From: Mucidula mucida
Lineage: Eukaryota > Basidiomycota > Agaricomycetes > Agaricales > Physalacriaceae
Direction of reading: 5' to 3'
DNA: 64,000 nt
Assembly: GCA_015501055.1 (NCBI GenBank)
Contig: JADNYV010000098.1
Span: 62,001 to 126,000 of the forward strand
Under the pieces are notes generated by a model, which did not search any database, was not told the DNA's origin, and worked only from the letters and a program-made list of their open reading frames with translations. Shown piece by piece: positions 15,035-26,209 of this stretch. How positions within the stretch are numbered: the first letter of the stretch is position 1; every line of letters begins with the position of its first letter. The position numbers and the translations under genes were made by a program.

Positions 15035-15933
15035 TGTATCTAGTTTGATACTCTATATGCTATCAGCATGATTTCTCGAATGATATCCCTCTATGTCAAC
15101 TATACTATTACACTGACTGCTATGGAATAGTGTACGCCATCGATAGACATCAACGATATGAATGACGTCGGTCTCTCAACTGCGGACTAGCTATCACGGC
15201 CGTTGTACACATTTCACCGAAAATTATCTCAATGTACATCGAGGACGTCGACGAATGAGAACCTTTGGTCGCCGTACTGAAGGATCGTCGCATCGGCGGC
15301 GATCATGTGGATAAACGGCGTACTGTCAGCGGGAGAGTTGGCAGAGCAGTTTGATAGTCGTTCCGCCGACGTATCCTCTTCCATTTCCCTCGCCGTCTCC
15401 TGCTGAATAGACATATCTCATATCCCGCGTCGGCACACGCCACACATTGGTTCGAGTCGGAAGATGTGTTATGGCTGCGCTATTGTCGACCCGTAGACGA
15501 AGCAGGAGGCCGCACTACGCGTGGAGAAGATGGATCCACAGAGGCGTCATTGGCGGTTATACCTTGGTTACCGCCGAGATGGGGGCTTGAGGTGGGGAGG
15601 ATGGAGGCGCTGAAGTTGAGGATATTGGTTAGAGGGCCGAGACGCGATGTGATTCGTAGTTGACTGGTGTATATGTTTATTGTAATGCTCCTTTATAGAC
15701 CTTTCTAATCTCCAAGTTCATTGACAGCTTTAAGTTGAACGGAAACAACACATTTACAATGCACGATGATCATAGGCATAGAACTACTAAAAAAAGTACA
15801 AAATTTGGACGAGGGTAGGTCTGTAGGTAAAAAGTAATATACAGTATGCTTGGGGCGTAAGCTGGGGAATTTTTATGTTATGGGAACTCGCCGTCGTCTG
15901 CTTTGCCCATCGGCAATATCCCATAGTTCCAAA
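15035..15933. other. Stretch with weak minus-strand coding signal
   Basis: Minus-strand frames at about 15,490-15,663 (RITSRLGPLTNILNFSASIL) and 15,229-15,414 (AADATILQYGDQRFSFVDVL) have coding-like composition. They could be joined by a GT-AG intron, but no family is recognised. They may be 3' exons of the HMG-box gene or a gene remnant. The AT-rich part (15,664-15,840) looks non-coding. Confidence 0.25.
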
Positions 15934-16591
15934 TCACCATTCGAAAGGTTGAATAGGGGGAAGAAGGATGCCAAAGAACTGGACGTAACCAAAATCTTCG
16001 AACGTCTTGTTGCAGGTCTGCTATCAGTCACGTTAGAATACACTAGTCGTCGTCAACCACAAGTTATGACACGTACAGGAACTTGTAGGGGCTGATGGAT
16101 GTCGTGAGCGGGAGGCGGAGAGGACGGCCAATACGTTTCGGGGAAGTAGGGTGTGACGTGGCCAGCATCCATTTGTTGTGCAGATGGGCCGGGTTGGGGG
16201 AGTGGCGTCGTTTCATAAAGGGCCAAATGGTAATGGCCGTAGGTCCAAGCCTGCTGCGAGTCGACCGTCGTCTCAATGGTCCTCGTCGTATCTTCCTTGA
16301 CCTCCTTTTTCTGCGGCCTGAATCTGTAGTCTGAGTACTTCTTCGCATGCTTTTCCTTTTCCACAGCGGCTAGAGCCTTGTAGTACTGCTTATCCTCGTC
16401 GGACAAGGCGCGCCACGCCTCTCCAGCGCTTTTCGACACGTTGCTCTGGAGAGTTTTTGAGCCAGCGTAGAGGCGGGCATATTCCTGGCGGAAGAGGATG
16501 AAGGAGTTGGGAGGGCGCGGATAGTGCTAGGGGCTGTGGTGCGAATCCTGGTGCGACGGCTACGAGTAGAGGACGAGACTGAGGAAGGCAT
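15934..16591 (-). CDS. HMG-box transcription factor
   Basis: The HMG box is clear on the minus strand: RPPNSFILFRQEYAR, then NVSKSAGEAWRALSDEDKQYYKALA and KEKHAKKYSDYRFRPQKK, about 70 residues. It resembles MATA-HMG/Ste11-type boxes, which bind DNA in the nucleus. The ATG at 16591 lies about 50 bp behind a TATA box, but its frame does not run directly into the box. A 53-bp intron (gt after ATGCCTTCCTCA, ending in ccctag) would give a very short first exon joined to HYPRPPNSF; a frameshift is the alternative. After the box comes a Pro-rich tail (PLPQPGPSAQQ). A probable intron at about 16,075-16,020 leads to a last exon ending in QPFEW and a stop at 15,934. The 3' end is the least certain part. 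The box is certain; whether it is a mating-type or a general regulator cannot be told from this locus. Confidence 0.75.
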
Positions 16592-16638
16592 GGCGTCGCA
16601 GGGATGTTCTGAAAGCGGAGAGAGAAAGTGCACGGCAT

Positions 16639-16646
16639 ATTTATAC
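16639..16646 (-). promoter_or_regulatory. TATA box of the HMG-box gene
   Basis: TATAAATA on the minus strand lies about 50 bp upstream of the ATG at 16591. Confidence 0.4.
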
Positions 16647-16776
16647 TAGGAGCCCAAGAGCAAAGACACCAGAACAAAGTGAGTGGATGATCAAAGCGCC
16701 CTCGTTGAATGTTGGCCTTGGACGCGACAAAGTGTAGCTTATGTAGGACCCCTGAGAGTGTACTCATGACTCGATT

Positions 16777-16838
16777 GACGAGCCAGAGAGATTGGTACAT
16801 GAACGTTTTGTTTGAGCAAACAGATGATCGTGAGAAAA
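16777..16838. repeat. 62-bp dispersed repeat, copy 2
   Basis: Ungapped match to 7901-7962, identical over the first 20 bases. It lies just upstream of the HMG-box gene. Confidence 0.7.
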
Positions 16839-17179
16839 TGTACTGAGTGCGTAAGAAAGCATTCGGCTCGGCAAGCGCTTCTGTGATAAGAATTACAAGA
16901 ACGAAAGTCCATCACTATGCAGCCTGGATAGTTCGAGCAAGGCACAGGTGACGCTCGTGATAGGAATCAACTGAGCTAGTGGCTACTGTATGTTATGTAG
17001 ATTCGCCGTCACTCGCTGAACGGAGTTCAGTGCTGAACAAAGGGGTTACGTTCATATATCTACCGTAACGGTAGTACACGCATCCCAAATCCGAATCGAG
17101 CAGTCACACGGTTATTCATTTCCGAAGAGTCACTTGAATAACATAGACTCTACCAATCTGACTCTGGAATCGTTCTGCG

Positions 17180-19028
17180 CTAACTGGCAGCCGTGGTTCG
17201 TCTTGTTTGCTGGTCACTGAGTAATTTCGCTATTGCGAGTGTTCCTGCGCTTGCGACCACACAAATCTATACTCATAGATCAGCCGTCGAAGGTCGAGAG
17301 TTCGAGATTTACACACCCGCTGAAGATGACTGGCCGGAGCCAAAGCAGCTGCGAGGTCAGCAAGGCACCGCACACAGGGGGACCTAGAAAAGTACTGTCA
17401 TTTTGGCGCAAATCGGTGCGCTATATGATACTGCCTATCAAGGCGCCAACAGCTGCGAATATGAGATCAGATTCAGTAAGCAATTACGAAGACCCGAAAG
17501 AGCTTACCACCTATACCAATGACACACCTAATCGCGCTCTAGATGTTTCATTCTTAGAGTTATTATACTACGACGGTGCAGGCCGAAAAACTCAGATACA
17601 TTCGGTGTGAGGTATGCAATCATCGGGCCTACGAGGCTGATAACTGAAACATTGGTGAATAACAATACGGCTCCGCACCCGTTGAATTGCGCACCAGCTC
17701 CAGCAAAGAAGCCGTAGAATACAGCCATAGATATAACGCCTGCCGCGTCCTTCATGGCCACCCATGAGAAGATCAAAACACCACATGCAAGAGCACATGG
17801 AATCATTATGTTGAAAACGCCCACATGGTCTACGATGATGGTTGGCATTATTCGTCCAAGTACACCAACTCCGTTCAGCAGAGTGATCTAGATGCCGTTT
17901 GTGAGTATGGCCCGAATCTGAGAAAGAGTGAAAACATACTGAATAGAAAGCCAAACTCTCGCTCAAACCATTCTCCACTGCGTTGAGTTGGAGAAGAATG
18001 TTGGGAAGTAGACGCCACAGTACAATATGAAGATGCTGAGAGTGGCCAGAACATAAACCTTGTCGGTGAAGAAGCTCTTCCAGTACATGATCTGCTTGTT
18101 GAAAGTCGTATCCTTAGGGCGAGCGGGTAATCGAGTGGTCATCAAGAGGTTCGCGATAATGAGAAGCACAAGATTGAAGAGAGCGCTAACGCGGACGCCC
18201 CACGCAAAGCCAAGACGACCATGGAAGAGGTTATTGAGCATGATTGGATGAACAAGACCGCACGGAGGAGCCGGCTTGTGCGAGTCCAATAATGACCGCG
18301 TTCTTAAAGTGAGCAAGTACGCCAATGGCTGGTACATAGAGATGCCATGCAACAAGTCCGAAGTTAGCAAGAACATCTTGTGAGTAGCATGGAAATCTAG
18401 CTGGAAGAAACATACTGCCAAAATGCTGCTCCTACAGAAAATGACGAGAAGAACATGAGGAGAAGAGAACCTGATAGCATGACCCAGCGGCTAAATCGTA
18501 TGGTTAGACACATAGGGCATAAACAACGCAAAAATGACCCACAAATAACCGTGGTCCATCGCGTAGCCGCCCGGAATGCCAGAACAGCCCAGGAAGAGGA
18601 CCTGTACGCTCCCAATCCAGCTGATCTGGAACGAGGAAGATTCGCTTAGATACTCCCGAACGAAGAAGTCTATGAGTGCGGTGAGTCCGGGACCAAATGA
18701 ACAACCACACACATAAGAGTGAAATGTACCTTCATAGATGCCATAGACATTCACATATCTGTTTTGAGATTTAGAGTAGTATTGAACAAGTAGCTAATTT
18801 GTTACCCAGACGAGCAAAACACAGCAAGAAACCTAAGAGAAATCAAAACTCTGCGGAACATAATGACAAGACATGGGCTTACGCTCCCACCAAAGTCATC
18901 CAAGCCACAGTACCACCGTTGGGAACTTCAAGAGGATCAACAATGACGGACGTGTCTTGTTTCTCTGCGCTTTTCTCCATGTCGTTGAACGGGGGAAGAT
19001 GTTCTGAGCTCTGCGTGGAGGGGTCCAT
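17180..19028 (-). CDS. MCT-type MFS transporter (monocarboxylate-transporter family), three apparent frameshifts
   Basis: The minus-strand ATG at 19028 starts a hydrophilic N terminus, then VPNGGTVAWMTLVGA, the first segment of monocarboxylate-type MFS proteins. Short introns connect YVNVYGIYE, SFQISWIGSVQVLFLG, RWVMLSGSLLLMFF, LAHFKNAVIIGLAQAGSSV, NGLSESLAFYS, ITLLNGVGVLGRIMP, SLVGPMIAYLTPNVSEF and PPVCGALLTSQLLWLRPVIF, all typical of the family. The last exon ends at 17180 after TTAAS. These proton-linked carriers sit in the plasma or organelle membrane; the substrate is not predictable. The frame breaks by one base near 18,255-18,270 and 17,985-18,000. The acceptor near 18,371-18,383 also appears one base short. 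The gene is therefore either decaying or affected by consensus errors. Exons between 17,520 and 17,610 are uncertain. Confidence 0.8.
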
Positions 19029-20068
19029 GGTTAAGAGCTTGAGACTTAGCAGGTGTACAGCATAACATACCTGATACGCTTCTACCACCACCGTCAATTG
19101 ACACGGTTTGAATAACGCGGGCATCACCTTGTGTGTAACACAAACAAGGTTTGATGAAGCTGAACGCGCCGACTTGTAGTGCCATATTCCAAATTGGCAC
19201 GCCAGGACACACCTTTTGGCTAGCACAGTGATAGCAGCAGAGACTCTGATATTGTCTTAGAAAGCGGTCGTGTTTTTGACAGAGTGATCGCTCAAGACAA
19301 GGCGGAATGATGGCGTGTTGACCACGACGGCACGTGTGCTTTTCACTCCCTTCACAATCACATCACAATCTTTGGCTCTCAAGCACTGGTCTGACAATGC
19401 CCGTGAGGTGCGTATTGTACGTGGTCATTGATGTACAAGACTTGGCCGCTTCTGGACAATTTCAATTTGGCAGACCAGTACCGCCTCCCCGACGCCTAGT
19501 TCTATTGTATAGTCCACGTTCTATACAGCCCACTGTATCTATTGTGAGACACAGGATCCACTGAAGATTGCTAGCCAAGCGTTCCCTATTCAAACGTCGG
19601 CCCTTTGACGTACACATTTCCTGGTTTACTGATGATTCCGCCTTGCTCACAGTGGCAAAATCAGTGATGGCTGCTGTGTCGTTCATACAACTGCTTTATC
19701 TGACGGATAAGAGGAGACCATGTGAGTTACATTCCACTGTTAATAGTTTCCCGTCTTCACGTTTTCATGTCAGATGCCTCAAAGTTGATGATGGCTCACT
19801 TGTGCGTACACTGTCGAGCCATAACTTGACTGAATACATCCTACAGTAGCCATATCACCCCGGAAGAAGACATCGTTCAAGGTCAAATGTGCACTTCTCG
19901 TTATCCGAGGACTCCGACTTCACCGTCCCGGTGCAATTCATGGCTGTCACCACCATTGATAATTGTACCGCCACAGTGACTGATTTTAGCTGTCACCAGT
20001 TCAGAGGGTACTTAAGCGCGCAGATGTGGATCCTTTAACCTCATTCGCCTCATCCCTCGACATATAGT
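19029..20068. other. Intergenic stretch between MFS transporter and MIF-like gene
   Basis: Divergent promoters of the MFS gene (minus) and the MIF-like gene (plus) lie here. Short frames at 19,334-19,849 have no recognisable motif. Confidence 0.35.
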
Positions 20069-20639
20069 ATGCCAATCCTTGAAATCGCCACCAACGTCAA
20101 AGTGAGCTACGTTGTCCGTCATGTACTGGCGTACTCATTCCGTTGCTTTCAGGTCCCCGACAAAAGGCCTCCACCCCGCGTTGGCTCAGGTAACGCTGTA
20201 CCACCTGAAGATTGCGGACGCGACTCATGCATTCATTCTAGCACGGAATCACTGTCCTCGGCATGGACAAGTACTGGAACGTCATGTACAAATACAACAA
20301 GGGCTCATCTTTGGCGGCACCCATGAGCCGGCCTTCTACATGACCATCGTACACATATTTTCCTTTTTCTCCTTGAACTTCCCATATAACCTTCCAACAG
20401 CTCACCGTCCTGGGTTTGCCCACTTCCAACAATGCCGGATACAGCAAGGAGTTTTTCGCTTTCATTGAGAAAGAGCTCGGTATTCCCCACGACCGTGGCT
20501 ACATGTACGTTTAAGATATTGGCATTATTGTACTCCCTTTTCTTACTCTGCGGTTAGAATCTTCAACAATCCTGGTCCAGACCGCCTCGGGCACAAGAGT
20601 ACCACGTTCGATGTCTTGTTAAAGCAGATGGGAAAATGA
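20069..20639 (+). CDS. MIF-like tautomerase
   Basis: Five small exons fit: 20069-20101, 20153-20189, 20242-20348, 20401-20504 and 20558-20639, coding for 120 residues, the usual MIF length. Family features: Met-Pro start (the Pro becomes the N-terminal catalytic residue after Met removal), LEIATNVKV, LIFGGTHEPAFYMTI, YSKEFFAFIEKELGIPHDRGYI and NPGPDRLGHKSTTFDVL. MIF-type proteins form trimers and tautomerise keto/enol substrates; the fungal role is unclear. The exons join in frame, but between about 20,162 (an AAAA run) and 20,300 the family-like reading (VLGMDKYWNVMYKYNKG) is in another frame. Two compensating indels have therefore replaced roughly 35 residues, or the consensus is wrong at both points. 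Confidence 0.75.
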
Positions 20640-21446
20640 ACAGAGTATCCAAATGATTAGATACAGCAGTCGATCTGTGTCAATGTATTTTGCTTTTAGT
20701 ATCATTGCGCCTCAGCGGCATAATTCTCTATGTGCATAAATAGGTTACTGTCTTACTGTACAGGAAACCCCGCTCCAGGCTATTTAACAGCGCGTTTCTG
20801 TTCCCAGTCGGCGGGGTCGTCTACTTCAAAACAGCCAGTTCCTCCTTGCAATGCAATGGATATCCTCACAATGTGCTGTATATTTAGTGCCCAAGAGGTG
20901 GAGTCCCGTGAGATAAGATTGCGGGGGTTTGGCAAAGAGAATCGCGTATTTGAAGATGGCCCTTTGGTCGGGGAGATGTCGCGCTTTCAGTTTGCTAGAC
21001 CTGAACGTGGCGGCAGCAATATCAGCCCGCTGATCAGCATGAGCACAGCGCTCTGAGGCTTATGGACCTACTAGTAGGCGTTGGACACCGTTCAAATCCA
21101 GCAAAATCATTAGCGAGCCATACACGTTCTCCCTCAATCATTCGCGTGCACATGGACAGAAGGATTCGCACATGTCGCCTCCATTCCCTGGCCAAGTAGC
21201 AGTAAGCAAGCTCCAGATATTGTGCCTTCCTATTGACTGGGACCTTGGCCGTCAACAAGATATTGTCGAACTGGGACGTGGATGTCGCAGTGACCGACAT
21301 TATTGTGCCATGCAACTGTGAAGCGTAATCCATAGGGTGCAAGAGATAGGAGACGATCTTGAAGTGTAGTCTTGTTGGTCAGAGAGGAAAGGCATTTAAA
21401 CGGCCCGGGCAGTCCGATGACTCGCCTTGCCATCCACAAGCAACAC
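20640..21446. other. Intergenic stretch
   Basis: No supported gene. A minus-strand frame at 21,034-21,342 (WRRHVRILLSMCTRMIEGERVWL) has plausible composition but no recognised family. Confidence 0.3.
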
Positions 21447-21645
21447 TAGAGACCTCAACAAGTTTCCGGGTCACACGGAAACTCGAGTACTTGATCCGGC
21501 CGGGGATCTTGGCTACTCAACTCGTTTGATCTGCGGATCAATAGCGAGTCGGGTCATAAACGGATCACAAGTAGGGCATCTGAGCGGTGAGTACTCGTTA
21601 CGAGTACTCGCACTTACTTGCACCTAATTGTAGTATCTGCAACCA
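21447..21645 (+). mobile_element. Truncated hAT end (199 bp)
   Basis: It begins with the terminal repeat tagagacctcaacaag and follows the left end of the elements at 45,700 and (reversed) 42,909 with high identity, up to atctgcaacca. Similarity then stops. Only one end is present, so this is a fragment unable to move on its own. Confidence 0.85.
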
Positions 21646-22788
21646 TTGCACAACACAAAGCTCACGGACTTTGATAGCGCAGTATGAACATTGGTAATTG
21701 TGGCGAGTACTTGTTGGGCTCTTGGCACCGGTATGTCGGAGATTTACCGCCTGGGACCCTAATTTACATGTAATTAACAGTCATTTTGGGTGCTAATTAG
21801 CAGTAAATCTCTTGAGCTCCCGGGGCCGCGCCCCGGACCCCCTTGTGTTAATCTACAGTAATTTACACAGTCAATCAGAGGCCTCATGTAAGTGTCATTG
21901 TCAATCAGACAAAAAGCTAATTCCCCTAACACTAGCGACACAACTCCTCCTCACAGATCTCCAACAAACCACATGATGTCCTCCATACACGTTCAACTTT
22001 CCGTCTGTTACCATATCAGATGAACTGAGCTAATCAGGACTGATTAGTTGCCAAGGGCATAGAACCACTTACAGCAAGGGAGGAACACCGCTTCTTGAAC
22101 ATAGCAGAATGGCACGCGCATATGAAGAAAAACATCCTCCATTTTCAATCACACTCAATTACGCGCAAGCGGCCCGCCCCCTCTACATCAAGCATTTCCT
22201 ACCACCTATCGTTGCGGTGGGGGCTTCAAAGAAGGAAGCGATGTATACAAGGATGGACTGCCCAATGGTTGAACAGCTTTTAAGGGTGTGCATCCGTACA
22301 ATGTGTGTTTTGTTCTTCGTCCTGTGCCAAGATCAGCTTTACTTGCTATAATGCCTTTGTACAGAACACGTACCTCTAGACACTCATGAACCATTTCTGG
22401 TTCCAAATAATACCTCTGAACCTCCATGGGATGCATGACTGGACAAACGGGGAATAGCTTGTCGCGCAAAGACGGCACATGGGCAGAGACCTGGGCTGAC
22501 AACATGGAAGTAGTCTGGGCTCAAACTGAGCGCTCACAAAGGCCCATTTCAAAGCAATCTGACAAGATTCAATCAAGAGGTAAGAGCGACCACAGGTACT
22601 CTACATACCGTTGCACTGCTGCAATCTTTCTGAGGTTTCTGGTAGGTAGATAGGTAGAAACGGCACACTGAGGAACGGCAGTATGTGGAAATTTATCCTA
22701 GATAACCTAAAAGAATAAACTATTCAAAGACAAGGAGGTCAAATGACCGCACGGTACGTTCAATCTACTCCATCAGAAAAGGTGTGTC
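21646..22788. other. Repeat-like non-coding stretch
   Basis: AT-rich and low in coding signal. It holds a GC-rich hairpin at 21830-21846 and weak minus-strand frames (22,206-22,576) without recognised motifs. Probably old transposon debris. Confidence 0.35.
21830..21846. repeat. Perfect GC hairpin (7-bp stem, 3-nt loop)
   Basis: CCGGGGC, loop CGC, GCCCCGG. It stands out in an AT-rich surrounding and is followed by acccccttgtg. Possibly part of an unidentified repeat. Confidence 0.6.
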
Positions 22789-23455
22789 TAGGGATGTGCG
22801 CCGTACCGTTATGGGTATGGCCGTAAGTTGCCCACCCGTATTCAGTTTATGGCCGTAAGATACGGTCCGTAACGGCCGGAACACGGCCGTAGTGTGGCGT
22901 TCAGTTATAAATATCGAGAGTTATTAACCTGTTAGTATGTAGTTAGTTTTTCTTGATGTGTGGATAAGTTGACAAGTCACCTTTGGGCCCGAAAGAAGCC
23001 TACTTCAGCCATTACCACTGAAAGACAGTCATTCAGGCAGCTTCAATGCTCAAACACTGCACCAGAAAAGTTGATTCATGTCCTTTGATGTTTTCCGGAC
23101 AGTAAATGGGTGGTCCAGGAGGCCGAATGCACCGAGAACATTGTTGTTCATCAACAAGATGGTCCATGTGGTAGGTGTCCTGATTGGGACAAGCCATTGC
23201 TGGCAAGGTCTTCAAGCAACATCCACGACACATTTCAGCCAGCATCAGATTGTGTTTGTTCTCGGTACTCTACATGAGGGGTCTGCTACTGGATGGATAG
23301 CGATTTGAAGACGATCTGATCCCACCAGGTGAGTGACCGTATCACGGCCGTATGACCGATCCATTGACTGTACTCCAAGATTGCTCACGGTACGGGTACC
23401 GTAACCCATATGCCGTACTGTATGCACTGTATATATGGTACGGCGCACATCCCTA
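22789..23455. mobile_element. Non-autonomous TIR element (hAT-like MITE, 667 bp)
   Basis: Terminal inverted repeats read TAGGGATGTGCGCCGTACC at the left end and its complement at the right end. Flanking 8-bp copies ggtgtgtc (22781-22788) and ggcgtgtc (23456-23463) match at seven positions, the target-duplication length of hAT elements. The interior has many short direct and inverted gccgta/tacggc motifs and no transposase, so it depends on an enzyme elsewhere. It sits inside an older minus-strand frame (WIRQD at the right flank, TPFLME at the left). Confidence 0.82.
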
Positions 23456-24543
23456 GGCGTGTCTTGCCTTATCCAGCCTCCAAGAATGTACATTTTGCCT
23501 GGGTTGATGTTATTTGACGTGTCCAAGCCTAGCGTTACAATGTGTTGGCCGCTGAAGTCCCACACTTTTGTGGCCATGATAACTCATAGGTGGTACCAGT
23601 CCACATATATGCAAGGAAATGTCCTACACTGCCGGTAAGAGCCTCATTTTAGCAATCCTGGGACATATGTGAGCAAGACGTAGGAGAAAGGCATTGGTCA
23701 TACAATGTTTGTGCATGACAACAACGGCGTGAAGACAATATGACACCGGTCAAACATGATGGTAAGGGGAAGGGAGATCAACCTTGGCCCGGACAGAGCC
23801 TATATCTTGCTTTTAACCGTCATGCATACACAACCTGTACATCTTCAACGTGCTTGAGTGCATAGATTCAGAATAGAACCATCCATCTGAAGCTTTTACT
23901 CTTCTGTCTCGTCACAGATTGTGTACTTGTTGGCTCCTATAAGTGTATTGTATGACATTTAGGTATAGGTAGGAAGGAGGCAATGGTTTGAATATAAGGC
24001 TAGCATCATCTCCAGGAGGATTTGTACCGGTACAACAAGCCACCGCTGTTGGACGGCCCTTATCCTGGTGATGTACAGTTGACATCCTTCCAGGCACATC
24101 AATGACAATCATTACACCAGTCTGTATGCGAGGAGGTTCGTACATGAGTGAGTACCTTGTCCTAAAGTCTGCTGATACTAATAGCATTAGTGCTTCTTTA
24201 GCTGTCTGCAGTACTGGGGGGGGAATAAATGCCAACTCAACACGGCTTGCTGGCATATCTATTTCTAGGCATCCATTTGTGGGAGTGCCTTACTACGCAA
24301 CCACTTCCACATGACCATGTCCCTTGAGCTCATCGTCAAAATGGAGGAGCTATTAATAACCATCTCTCTGGGCTCTCAGGTTGCTTACGGGTTTTACTAA
24401 GCGACTCCATTGGAGATGTTCATAAGACAGGCGCGTATAGGCCTAAAATTAGACGTGTCAGAACGGCACCTAACCGCGACACAGGAACAGTATAAATTGG
24501 CCTCAGAGCCCAATGTTCAAAGCCCCAACTCATCCTCATCCTC
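23456..24543. other. Degenerate minus-strand frames, no gene called
   Basis: Minus-strand frames at 23,912-24,256 and about 23,456-23,577 (KVWDFSGQHIVTLGLDTSNN) look like decayed coding sequence but match no family I know. The TIR element at 22,789-23,455 interrupts the second one. Confidence 0.3.
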
Positions 24544-25600
24544 ATGGCTCTCAATACAGTTCTGATTGTATGTCTCTTATTGTTGCTCTCCTAAATGTCG
24601 CCTTATTTTTTCAGATCGGCACTGGACCAACTGGCTTAATGCTTGCCATATCTCTTGCAAAGAATGGCATCCCTTTCCGGATTATCAACAAGAAACAGCA
24701 ACATAGCCTTGGGCAGCGCGGTTCAACTATCCAGGTATGTGGCAATCTCTCACAAGTATCCAAGCAATGAATTAATTACCTTCTCTACAGCCACGAACTC
24801 TGGAAGTCTACAATCTCCTCGGGTTTCTACCCAAGTTTCTTGCAGCCAGCAGGCCTCCTCTTCCCATTGTCACACTTCACAGAGTGCAGAATTTAGTTCA
24901 TGTCAAACCCTCAGTTAAACAGTAAACCAAATATTCCTTTTTGCACTGGAAAAACATGCAAGTTATCCTTTTATACAATCATTCTTTGTCTTTGGCCAAA
25001 TCTAAGTTTTATCTGAGTGGCCCAAACATGAAATTTGGCAGCCATCAGTGATTGCCCACTGCCGGCAACTCTGCCAAATTTTATGTTTGGCGGTGGCAAT
25101 CAGATCAATTTGGCCAGAGACAAAGGCAAGTTTGTGCATTGGCCGAATGCTCTACCAAAAGGGATTTTTTGGCATTCTGTTTGGCGGCACATTTGGCACA
25201 CACTATTATTGGCACCCCGCGTAGTGTCATGTATGAACCGGATGGATTTACCGTCAAAACGGAGGTGAACAGCTCGCATCTCGTGAAAGACACCCCTTCC
25301 AAACCCTGTGCCTACCTCGCCTCTCACTCACAGCAACATATGTCTTATGCTGCCACCATCAGATCAACCCTAGTAGCATTGGACAAGACAAGCATGAAGA
25401 GGTCCTACGCGCGCAACTCGCCAAGACCGGACATTTAATCAAAATTGGTGTTAACTCAGAGCTCCTACGCTTTGAACAATTTTTGGACCATGTTGAAGCG
25501 CTCATTGTCAACGCCCTCGGCGAACAGAGCACCATCCAAGTTGGGTGGATCGTTGGTGCAGACAGTGCGCGCGGTGTTGTTTGACGCCAATTGGGGCTCT
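24544..25600 (+). pseudogene. FAD-dependent aromatic monooxygenase (phenol hydroxylase-like), dead copy
   Basis: ATG at 24544, an intron, then a Rossmann FAD motif IGTGPTGLMLAISLAKNGI and QRGSTIQ. After a second intron comes PRTLEVYNLLGFLP, all typical of PHBH-fold flavin hydroxylases. Family sequence resumes at 25,370-25,600: SSIGQDKHEEVLRAQLAKTG, LRFEQFLDH, GWIVGADSARGVV. There a TGA (25582-25584) replaces the Arg codon expected before RQLGLSF. The middle (about 24,925-25,260) has lost coding character and holds a strong hairpin, so an insertion probably split the gene. The C-terminal substrate and dimerisation parts are missing. Intact relatives hydroxylate phenols with NADPH and O2; this copy cannot make a complete enzyme. 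Confidence 0.75.
25022..25090. repeat. Hairpin inside the dead monooxygenase
   Basis: The arms 25022-25041 (ccaaacatgaaatttggcag) and 25071-25090 are near-perfect inverted repeats of 20 bp, separated by 29 bp. The surrounding 300 bp is full of tttggc/gccaaa motifs in both orientations, suggesting a small inserted foldback element. Confidence 0.65.
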
Positions 25601-26209
25601 CATTTGTTTGTGTATGAGATTGAGACACGTAACTATCTGTTCGGGAAGACAACGAACTTCCCGAAGCCCGATTCTTTTCTTATTCCCAAGGACCGCAGGT
25701 ATTGAGTGTTCCTTTGTAGCTCGGAAAGCAAAGTCAAGCGATATCTTGAACGATGGGCACAAGGTTGCATTGAGTCGCACTCGAGATACTCGTGCGTCAC
25801 TGTTGAACACTACAATGTTACGCGCCACTCCCCTCTTCCCCACGTAAATTAATCCTATGTAATATTCCTTGTAGAACGTCATACACACAGATAATTTATA
25901 TCCCGTTATAGATGGGAATTTCTTTTTGTTGTGAATGGTCGTAAAGTTTATCTTGGTTCCCTCGTAACTGACTTTACCCTCGCCACAATTTCCACATGTC
26001 CATCATCTTACGGATGTGATTGAAAGACAATAATATATCAGTGCCGTAACCTGGCGCATCTTCTCGACAATCGTGTTGTTGTCTTCTCACACAAAAGACG
26101 CCATACATACCCGGTTCCTCGGTCCGTCCTTAAAAGTATCCCCATCAACAAACGGTATGTCGCATTGAACAACAGCCTTTCTACTCCCCCAACACTGCAG
26201 ACTGCTAAG
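25601..26209. other. Intergenic stretch before DUF6535 copy 3
   Basis: Decayed sequence behind the dead monooxygenase, then the presumed promoter of DUF6535 copy 3. The segment catacccggttcctcggtccg (26,105-26,125) resembles the upstream region of copy 2 (ttacccggctcctcggtccg, 11,886), so part of the promoter is shared. Confidence 0.4.

Larger units (their letters stand above)
16592..17179. other. Intergenic stretch between HMG-box gene and MFS transporter
   Basis: It holds the promoter of the HMG-box gene (minus) and the 3' flank of the MFS gene (minus). It includes the second copy of the 62-bp repeat. No other gene is seen. Confidence 0.4.

Noticed and set aside
15934..17180. HMG-box gene as part of a mating-type locus
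   Set aside because: No homeodomain, pheromone or receptor gene is in the window; an HMG box alone is not diagnostic in basidiomycetes.
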